64,000 nt of DNA from Gemmatimonadota bacterium (GTDB lineage: Bacteria > Gemmatimonadota > Gemmatimonadetes > Palauibacterales > KS3-K002), in the NCBI GenBank assembly GCA_020344215.1, contig CP070815.1:669111-733110 (forward strand). The letters are read 5' to 3'. Positions 57,863-64,000 of the stretch are shown here, piece by piece (position 1 is the stretch's first letter; each line of letters begins with the position of its first letter). The translations under genes and the position numbers were made by a program. The notes under the pieces are model-generated. The model did not search any database. It was not told the origin of the DNA and saw only the letters and a list, made by a program, of their open reading frames with translations.

Positions 57863-60504
57863 TGCTTCAGGCTCAACAAGTTGGCTAGCAGGCGATAGGC
57901 GCCGGGCACGCCAGCCGGCAGCTGTCTGAACAGGGCAAGGCCGGTGTACACGTACACGCCGTCGCCCAGCGGTGCCACCAGCAAGCCCCCGCGCTTCGGG
58001 TCTTCGCCAGGATCCGCGGTCTCCAGCAACGGCCGGTATCGCGCATCCCACTCATAGGGGAAGTACAAGCCCCGTTCCTGCACCCAGTCGTCGAAGTCAC
58101 GCGGCCCGATCCGGTTCGGCACACTGAAGGCCGGGTGGTCCGGCAGCAGGACCGTCACCGGCGCCAGTTCATCGCTGACGCGGTCGTGCGGTCGCCGTGC
58201 ATCAAGCGAGTACGGGGCGTAGTCGCCGTCGAAGTAGGTGTATTGCTGGTACTGTGAGATGAGCGTACCGCCGGCACGCGCCCAATCCAGAAACCGCTCG
58301 TTGTGCGCCAGCAGCGTCGTATTGGTCTCATAAGTCCGAATCCCCAAGACGATCACATCGTACGCCGACAGATCGCCGGTCGCGACGGCGCGGTTGTCCA
58401 GTACTTCCACCGCGATGCCCATGGCCGCGATGGCATCAGCGACGGCATCGCCAGCGCCCGGCACGTAGCCAACGCTGAGATCCGGGTCCACCGCCAAATC
58501 GAACGCCTCCACCCGCGCCGTGGCCTGGCGAAACAGCAGGCTTCGACGAACGTGTGGATAGTCGATGACCACGTAGCCCTCACCGTAGCTTTGTCCATCG
58601 AGCGTTTCCGCCACCGCCGAGATGAGGTACGTATCCGGGTCCAAATCCTCCGGCAGACCTACCTGGAATTCAAGCGTGGCAGCCGAGCCGGGATGGCCGA
58701 GCGCGAAGCCGGCCTCCCGTGGAGTCACCGACCAGCCGTTCGGTACCTCGAGCCGCACGCGCCCACTGACACCGCCGGGCGCCTCGCCACGCAGGCTTAC
58801 GCTGAAGCTCAGGTCACCATCGCGTCCCAGCGGCCAGACCAAGGTTCCCGGCTCGAGCAACACACTGACGGCCGGTACGACGAAGAGCGGTCGCCGGACT
58901 TCCCCCCGCGCCTGGTCGGCGAAGCGGTAGACCGGCTCGACTGCCCGGCGCACCGTTCGGCCGGCGATGTCGATCTCGGCCTCCACGGTCAGCGGCGCAC
59001 GACCGAGCGGGGTGCCACGCTCGTCCCAGTCGGCCGGCCAGCCGTAAACCGCACCCAGCCGAGGTGAGCGGAGGAAGTAGGGCCGGGTCGGTCCCGCGTC
59101 GAGCGGGACGGTTACACGAACGTCGTAACGCTCGAGGGTCGCGGGCGACAGCGCGCCGGCCGCGACAGTCTCCCTGCCCGCGGGAGTGCGCACGGTGACA
59201 CGACGGACCTCGACCCTCTGCTCTCCACCGTTCCAGACCTGCACGTCCAGATCGAGGCTCTGACCCGGCACCACGAGATCATCAGCAGCGAAGGCGTCGA
59301 CGACCACACCTGCAGCGGCAGCCAGCGCCGACTCCAGCTTTCGCTCTTCCTCAGCCAGCACGAAGCGCACCAGCTCCGCTTCAGTGCCAGCTCTGTGCGC
59401 TCGCTCAAGGGCGCAGCGCAGCTGGCCAAGTGCACCGCTCAGATGCGCGATCACGCTGGCTGTCTCGAAGCCGCCCAGCGCCTCGCGTGCGCGCTGCAGC
59501 CGCTCGGCGTAGCCGTCCAAAGCGCTCGCCAGCTCTGACCGGAGCGATCTCTCTTCAATCCCGGCGAGCATACCTGTAAGGGACGTGTCGACGCCGTCGA
59601 AGAGGGACCTCTCGACCGCTACCTCCGCCGCGGCGGCCCGGCTATCGAGAAGCGCGACCGACGTTTGCTGGGGGCCCAACGACTCGATCCGCCCCATGTC
59701 CTGCGAGCGGTGCTGGCTTCGGCTAGCCATGGCGATCTGGTGATAGGAACGCCCGTAGAGTGGGTCAAACGTCCCGGTCTCGATCTCCAGCGTGCCCGCC
59801 GCCCTATCGAACCGCGACGAGCGGTAGAGCTTGAGCGGCGTCCACGGTCGCAGTCCCGCGTCGAGTTGCTCAGCGAATCGCCGGGGGTCGCCGGCGGCAT
59901 CGTAGGCCTGCCGCGCGAGTATCCCTGCAGCCTGATGCTGGCCGTGCCCATCGCGCGGCGTCCCGCTGAAGATCGAGACGATGACCTGCGGCTTGAATCG
60001 GCGAACGACCGCGACCACATCGGCGAGCAGAGAATCCCTAGGCCAGAATCGGAAGGTCTCTTCTGCGGACTTGGAGTAGCCGAAATCGTAGGCGCGCGTG
60101 AAGAACTGGCCCGCACCGTCCAGCTCGCGCGCCGCGAGCAGCTCTCCGGTCCTCACGAGACCGAGCCCCACGCCCAGCTCGGGGCCGATCAAGTTCTGGC
60201 CACCCTCACCCCGGTTCAACGACAGGTAGGCAGCCTCCGCGCCAAGGCCGCGCTCCAGCCAGGTCAGGAGCGCCGTGTCCTCGTCGTCGGGATGCGCGCC
60301 GATGACGAGAACGCGCTTGACGCTGCCCAGGCCGCGCAACGCCCGCGCGACACCTACAACCCCAAGCTCCGGATCGACGACGTTCTGCGCCGCAGTCGTG
60401 GCCGGGCCAAGGAGGAGCGCGACCAGCGGTGCAAGCGGCCATCGCGCAGCCGTTGGCCGAGAGCGGATGCAGGCGCGCTGGCGCACGATCCTAGCGTTTT
60501 TCAT
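57859..60504 (-). CDS. Large exported PIG-L/LmbE-family deacetylase-like protein
   Basis: An 881-residue protein. A signal peptide (LAPLVALLLGPATTAAQ) is followed by the LmbE domain with VIGAHPDDEDTALLTW, the AHPDD zinc motif, LNRGEGGQNLIG, and HGQHQAAG, which gives the third zinc ligand. The C-terminal two thirds contain beta domains (DLDVQVWNGGEQRVEV) and a GATase-like region (GIRTYETNTTLL). LmbE enzymes deacetylate N-acetylglucosamine conjugates, but this exported, large form is not BshB. It is the first gene of the Fbp iron operon and is coupled to fbpA by a 4-base overlap. Confidence 0.85.
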   Translation of the reverse strand: MKNARIVRQRACIRSRPTAARWPLAPLVALLLGPATTAAQNVVDPELGVVGVARALRGLGSVKRVLVIGAHPDDEDTALLTWLERGLGAEAAYLSLNRGEGGQNLIGPELGVGLGLVRTGELLAARELDGAGQFFTRAYDFGYSKSAEETFRFWPRDSLLADVVAVVRRFKPQVIVSIFSGTPRDGHGQHQAAGILARQAYDAAGDPRRFAEQLDAGLRPWTPLKLYRSSRFDRAAGTLEIETGTFDPLYGRSYHQIAMASRSQHRSQDMGRIESLGPQQTSVALLDSRAAAAEVAVERSLFDGVDTSLTGMLAGIEERSLRSELASALDGYAERLQRAREALGGFETASVIAHLSGALGQLRCALERAHRAGTEAELVRFVLAEEERKLESALAAAAGVVVDAFAADDLVVPGQSLDLDVQVWNGGEQRVEVRRVTVRTPAGRETVAAGALSPATLERYDVRVTVPLDAGPTRPYFLRSPRLGAVYGWPADWDERGTPLGRAPLTVEAEIDIAGRTVRRAVEPVYRFADQARGEVRRPLFVVPAVSVLLEPGTLVWPLGRDGDLSFSVSLRGEAPGGVSGRVRLEVPNGWSVTPREAGFALGHPGSAATLEFQVGLPEDLDPDTYLISAVAETLDGQSYGEGYVVIDYPHVRRSLLFRQATARVEAFDLAVDPDLSVGYVPGAGDAVADAIAAMGIAVEVLDNRAVATGDLSAYDVIVLGIRTYETNTTLLAHNERFLDWARAGGTLISQYQQYTYFDGDYAPYSLDARRPHDRVSDELAPVTVLLPDHPAFSVPNRIGPRDFDDWVQERGLYFPYEWDARYRPLLETADPGEDPKRGGLLVAPLGDGVYVYTGLALFRQLPAGVPGAYRLLANLLSLKQ

Positions 60505-60637
60505 GGTCCGTGAAACTATCCGGCGCTGGCTGGGCAGGCCAGCGGGCCACCCACCAGCCTTGCCTTGTGCTCCCTTCACAGCTCACATAGCATCCGATCC
60601 AGATACCTGGCGCCCCTGACTCTGACCGTATGGTCAC

Positions 60638-61129
60638 ATGAGCCGACCGGAAGAAGCCAGCCCAACTCGACGCCCCTTCGCCGTACCGTTCATCCTCCTG
60701 CTAATCTCGGTCACGCACCTGGCCTACGTGCCGCTGGCCGAACTGCGGCAGATGCCCATCTTGCCGCCCGCCCTGGTACTTTCCGTTTTGCTCGGGGCCG
60801 GATATGCCTATGCGGCCCGGCTGGCTCGCAGGGGCGAGGGCTTCGAGGTCGCCATCAACCTCGTCGTCGGTGAGGACCTGGGCGTCTTGGTCGCCGGCCT
60901 CATCCTGGGCCACCCTTGGGGGGAACATCTGCGGCCGGGGACAGCCGTTATCTTGGTGCTGCAGTTCGCCCTCACGTTCCCAGAGATCTGGCGGCGCCAG
61001 GAGTCGGGCCGGCCCATCGTTGCACCGGCGCGCCTGGCCTGGTTCGTCCTCGCCTATTCGCTTGCCTTCGCCGCTTACATCGCCTTCAAGCCCGAAGGTC
61101 TGTGGAGGGTCGGGGCGCCCGGCCCATGA
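60638..61129 (+). CDS. Membrane protein of unknown function (163 aa)
   Basis: Four or five hydrophobic segments are visible: FAVPFILLLISVTHLAYV, LPPALVLSVLLGAGYAYAA, DLGVLVAGLILGH, TAVILVLQFALTFPEIW and LAWFVLAYSLAFAAYIAF. No conserved motif recognised. ATG at 60638 preceded by GGTCAC only, no clear Shine-Dalgarno. Confidence 0.55.
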   Translation: MSRPEEASPTRRPFAVPFILLLISVTHLAYVPLAELRQMPILPPALVLSVLLGAGYAYAARLARRGEGFEVAINLVVGEDLGVLVAGLILGHPWGEHLRPGTAVILVLQFALTFPEIWRRQESGRPIVAPARLAWFVLAYSLAFAAYIAFKPEGLWRVGAPGP

Positions 61130-61251
61130 GCGCAGCACGTGGCGGCGGCTGTTCGGCTAAAGGCATAACTGGCCTTGATTTCCGTTGAATATTAGCTTGT
61201 GAGACGTGTCGAGATCCTTCTCGAGCGGCTGCCTTTGTGCTGGGGGGTGGA

Positions 61252-61623
61252 ATGCTGGGGACGTTGCACGTAGTGCAGAGCTCGTCGGGCGGCCTGGCGC
61301 TGATGGGCTACCTCCTGTTGGGCCTTGCCATCGTTATCATCGGTGGCGCGGTGCTGCTGGCGCTGTTTCGGAGGTCCGCCGTGACGCGCCGCGACCCGGA
61401 GGCCGAACGCCTCGACAACCTGAAGGACCAGATCATCTGGCGGGCGCTGGGGCAGGGGACCCGGGTCACCGCCGCAGAGGTCGCAGCTCAGTCGGGCCTG
61501 ACCGAGGCGGACGCGGAGCTCGCCCTGATGGCCCTGGTGTCCGAGGGGCGAGCCGTGGCGGAACCTGGCGAATCGGGCGGTGTCATCTATCGCATCGGGT
61601 CGGCGGCTGCCGGTGGCTCGTAG
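61252..61623 (+). CDS. Small protein with membrane helix and winged-helix-like domain
   Basis: The ATG at 61252 has GGGGGGTGGA upstream; the GTG at 61237 would add five residues. One membrane helix (LALMGYLLLGLAIVIIGGAVLLAL) and a basic stretch (RRSAVTRRDPE) come first; then LDNLKDQIIWRALGQGTRVT and AEVAAQSGLTEADAELALMA look like a winged-helix domain. Function unknown; a membrane-tethered regulator is possible. Confidence 0.55.
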   Translation: MLGTLHVVQSSSGGLALMGYLLLGLAIVIIGGAVLLALFRRSAVTRRDPEAERLDNLKDQIIWRALGQGTRVTAAEVAAQSGLTEADAELALMALVSEGRAVAEPGESGGVIYRIGSAAAGGS

Positions 61624-61862
61624 CCCGGTGCGCTGACGGCCGCCCATCTGTGAGCCGCCTTACCTGTCCTACTCACAGATCGAGAAGATCAGAGACGGTC
61701 AACGTATGGCGCCCCCCGCCCCACCGCGGCAACGCTCGAATACGCCGTGGAGGTGGACTGGACAGCCAATATCTAAGACATTTAGTGTAGCACGCCCACT
61801 CACCCCCGCCGCGATCTAGTCGGGACGCCGTCGCTGCACCGCGAAGCAGGAGACGTGGGAGT

Positions 61863-63299
61863 ATGATGTCCGACCCCACCTCGGTCGATAGGACCGCGGT
61901 GGATGAACTGACCGGAAAGCTCGTCCTTCTCATCGAGGAGAACCGAGCGTGGCGGGAGACCGACCTTATGCATCGGCAGCTCGCCGCCAAGGTCAAGAAC
62001 TACGTCCGCTACGCCCGCAGCTCGAAGTTCGCTACGGATCACGGCCGGCCGCCGCAGGGCACGATCGTGCGACTCGTCACAGCCGTAGCTCCCGGCGACC
62101 TCTCGCTGAAGTTCTTCGAGCGCGTCGCCTACGAGCTCAGCAAGCACGGCCTCCAGTTCGAGCATCAACAGGGTGAGGAGGGCGTGCCGGTCAGCCTGAT
62201 GCCCAGCTCCGACATGACCTTCCCGCCGCAGGGATCCCCGGCCGTAGGGCCGACGTCCGCAGGGGCGCCCCGGCCAACTGCACCACCCCCACGGCGGCCG
62301 GCACCTCCGGAGCCGGTGCCGCCTCCTCCTCCGCCCCCGGCACCCGAGCCACAGCGGCCGCCTGCCGCCGCGCCGCCAGCCCCCGAAGTGCCACCAGCAC
62401 CCGAGGTCCCGGTAATGGATCCGTGGGGCGAGCCGGCGGCGGGGCAACCGGCGCAGCCACCCGCATCTCGGCCACCAGCGGCAGAGCCGCAGGGGCCCGA
62501 CGAGTTCGTGTTCGAGCCTGTGATGCCCGGGGAGCCTGCAGGCATCGAGGACCGCAACAGAGAAGAGGCCAGCGAGCTGGAGATGCTGATCGAGGGCGGC
62601 GGCGGTGAAGACATCGAGTTCGTCGGCGTCGGCGACGCCGGAGAACCGGCCCCGTCGTTGGAACCGGAAACGCTGCGGCCCGCGGGAGAGGCGACCTATC
62701 CTCCGTTCTTCCCTGAGGAGGAGTTCGGCCGGGCTCTACCGGACGTGGACGAGGTCGAGGCCATCATGGACGTGGAGGCGAGTGCGACCACGGCCGTCAT
62801 CGAGACGGCCTCCGGCCAGCGCATCAGCCTCGGCGCGGCAACCGCCCTGGACGAAGCGCTCGCTGCAGCCGTCCCCGGCGAGCAGCGCCCCAGCCTGCTG
62901 CGCGGCGCCGGGGCGGCCATAGTCGCGGCCTTCGTCGGCGCTCTCGTCTGGATCCTGCTGGCGGTGCCTGCCGGCAACGGGGCCAGTCTTCTGGCGGCGG
63001 CTGTCGCCGTCATGGTCGGATTCAGCGTGCGGCTGCGCGGCGGGGGTCACACGGTTCCGTTCCGCATCCTTGGCGTCGTAGGCACACTGTTCGGCTCGGC
63101 CCTCGGATCCGTGGGCGCGGCCGCTGCGCTCACCGCCATGCAGACCGGTACCAAGCTGGCAGGCGTCGTGGAGATCTTCTCCAGCGTCGACACGGTCCTT
63201 GCCGCGTATACCAGCCAGTACGAACCCCTGGACATCCTCGCGCTTGTCCTCGCCGGGTACATCGCGTTCCGGCTCTCCGCCTCGAAACCGTCCAGTTAG
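61863..63299 (+). CDS. Large protein with Pro/Ala-rich linker and C-terminal membrane domain
   Basis: The 478-residue protein has an N-terminal helical-plus-strand domain (RTAVDELTGKLVLLIEENRA, LAAKVKNYVRYARSSKFATD, TIVRLVTAVAPGDLSLKFFE), then about 110 residues of Pro/Ala/Gly-rich low complexity (positions 125-240), then acidic beta-like region and four hydrophobic segments near 345-460. GGGAG precedes the ATG at 61863. The layout resembles adhesin- or sensor-like proteins, with no recognised domain. A partial Pro-rich membrane gene lies at the window start. Confidence 0.6.
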   Translation: MMSDPTSVDRTAVDELTGKLVLLIEENRAWRETDLMHRQLAAKVKNYVRYARSSKFATDHGRPPQGTIVRLVTAVAPGDLSLKFFERVAYELSKHGLQFEHQQGEEGVPVSLMPSSDMTFPPQGSPAVGPTSAGAPRPTAPPPRRPAPPEPVPPPPPPPAPEPQRPPAAAPPAPEVPPAPEVPVMDPWGEPAAGQPAQPPASRPPAAEPQGPDEFVFEPVMPGEPAGIEDRNREEASELEMLIEGGGGEDIEFVGVGDAGEPAPSLEPETLRPAGEATYPPFFPEEEFGRALPDVDEVEAIMDVEASATTAVIETASGQRISLGAATALDEALAAAVPGEQRPSLLRGAGAAIVAAFVGALVWILLAVPAGNGASLLAAAVAVMVGFSVRLRGGGHTVPFRILGVVGTLFGSALGSVGAAAALTAMQTGTKLAGVVEIFSSVDTVLAAYTSQYEPLDILALVLAGYIAFRLSASKPSS

Positions 63300-63570
63300 A
63301 ACTGCCCGCAAACCGGGGGTCAAGGTGCTCCTGGGGGTACAGGTGGCCGCAGCATGCCTTGGACTCAGCTAGCTTCGCCTGCCCGACCAGCAGGCCGCAT
63401 AAGACAAATCCTTGCATCCAACAGGGAATCTGTTAGCTTGAAAAAGTCTGATCCCCTCGGGCAGCGCTTGCCGCGCTGTGAATCCCCTGTCCCCAGTAGC
63501 ACTCTTTCTCAATTCCAAGCGCAGGTGCTTGGTACCGCAGCCTAAGCATCGCATTCACAGGGAGGTAAGC
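63300..63570. other. Intergenic region upstream of the last gene
   Basis: About 270 bp with no gene. TTGCAT at about 63411 followed after 16 bp by TAGCTT could be a promoter, and the sequence is less GC-rich here. Low confidence. Confidence 0.25.
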
Positions 63571-64000
63571 GTGAAGAAGCCGAAGTTTGACTGGCTCACT
63601 CGCGTCGCGGCGTTCGCGCTCGTGCTCTCGCTCGCGGCGGCGTGTGAAGACGACACCACGGGGCCCGGTGCCACGGACGACCCCGCAGGGACAGCCGACA
63701 TAGTTGGCGACCTGGTGGCCTCGCTCGAGGGGAACCCGACGCTCCAGACTTACAACGAGATGGCCGGCGTCATCGCCATGACCTTGGGCGGCGGTCCCAT
63801 TCCCGCGCCGTTACAGCTCGACGAGGAGCCGCGACACTTGGGCGAGTCGCTCGCCCGGTTCGCACCGGTCTGCTCACTCGATGAGCCCTCGGCCCCGCTG
63901 GCCGGTCCGATCATCCCCACCGAGATCAGGGGGGTCTACATCTGGAATGTCGACCTGGGCTACGTGCTGGACGAGCTGGCCGATTATCCATTCGATCCCG
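63571..64000 (+). CDS. Exported lipoprotein, 5' part (gene runs off the window)
   Basis: The GTG at 63571 is preceded by AGGGAGGTAAGC, a strong ribosome site. The reading frame stays open to the end. The leader ends AAACEDD with a likely lipobox Cys (LSLAAAC); the following sequence is Asp/Pro/Gly-rich (DDTTGPGATDDPAG). About 143 residues are visible; no domain is recognised. The end lies beyond base 64000. Confidence 0.75.
   Translation, partial: MKKPKFDWLTRVAAFALVLSLAAACEDDTTGPGATDDPAGTADIVGDLVASLEGNPTLQTYNEMAGVIAMTLGGGPIPAPLQLDEEPRHLGESLARFAPVCSLDEPSAPLAGPIIPTEIRGVYIWNVDLGYVLDELADYPFDP

Noticed and set aside
1..64000. tRNA genes, rRNA genes, CRISPR arrays, phage or IS elements
   Set aside because: No T-loop-like tRNA sequence, rRNA conserved segment, regular spacer array or transposase signature was found on reading both strands; this was a visual search.

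Overview
The window looks like a chromosomal stretch from a GC-rich, Gram-negative bacterium. The gene style is secreted M14 and PIG-L proteins, an outer-membrane c-type cytochrome barrel, a TPR protein of the Gemmatimonadota/Acidobacteriota type, and coupled NAD-dependent formate dehydrogenase genes. It fits Gemmatimonadota best, but that is an inference from protein style and not a marker-based placement. I saw no rRNA, tRNA, CRISPR array, prophage or transposase. Decayed or frameshifted genes at about 18.1, 26.1, 28.8-29.4 and 30.8 kb mark local erosion.

Layout. 1-5.9 kb: end of a Pro-rich membrane protein, cupin plus SnoaL pair, a large (alpha/alpha)6 glycosidase, galactokinase. 6.3-12.9 kb: egtD (histidine trimethylation) followed 3 bp later by a fused molybdopterin enzyme/cysteine desulfurase, which is the architecture of the metallopterin-dependent ergothioneine synthase (MES). 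Facing it is a homocysteine methyltransferase/MTHFR gene whose leader carries a SAM-II riboswitch followed by an intrinsic terminator. 13.4-18.1 kb: four translationally coupled genes (methyltransferase, FAD oxidoreductase, SRPBCC cyclase-like, ketoacyl synthase) with a divergent ICMT-like methyltransferase, which looks like a small polyketide or phenolic-lipid locus without a type III PKS. 18.1-24.8 kb: FISUMP pseudogene, flavin reductase, GAF/fRMsr-like protein, TPR protein, then kynB, doxX, fxsA, DCC protein and a membrane protein. 25-28.5 kb: phosphofructokinase, then an ECF sigma/anti-sigma-like/YbjQ operon. 28.6-34.9 kb: decayed gene, TrmJ-like methylase, a heptad-repeat palindrome, a frameshifted YggX-like gene, TupA-like tungstate binding lipoprotein, RidA, cytochrome barrel, secreted dienelactone hydrolase. 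35.2-43.1 kb: secreted M14 peptidase; then a minus-strand run of Ca2+ P-type ATPase, CaCA exchanger, an ArsC-family protein with in-frame TGA at its catalytic cysteine (candidate selenoprotein), and a quinone oxidoreductase. 43.4-51 kb: small anchored protein, Hsp20, cation/proton antiporter, and NAD-dependent formate dehydrogenase (NuoE-NuoF fusion plus FdsA-like subunit). 51-64 kb: unknown membrane protein, baeRF protein, an operon of secreted PIG-L enzyme with Fbp-type iron ABC transporter, small membrane proteins, and the start of a lipoprotein gene.

How it fits together. Three SAM per histidine go into EgtD, while the opposite-strand SAM-II-controlled gene remakes methionine from homocysteine. 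MES needs molybdopterin with W or Mo, as does formate dehydrogenase, and a TupA-like tungstate receptor is present. The three strongest leads are the egtD-MES pair, the TGA-containing ArsC-like gene with a SECIS-like hairpin, and the SAM-II element with a downstream attenuator.
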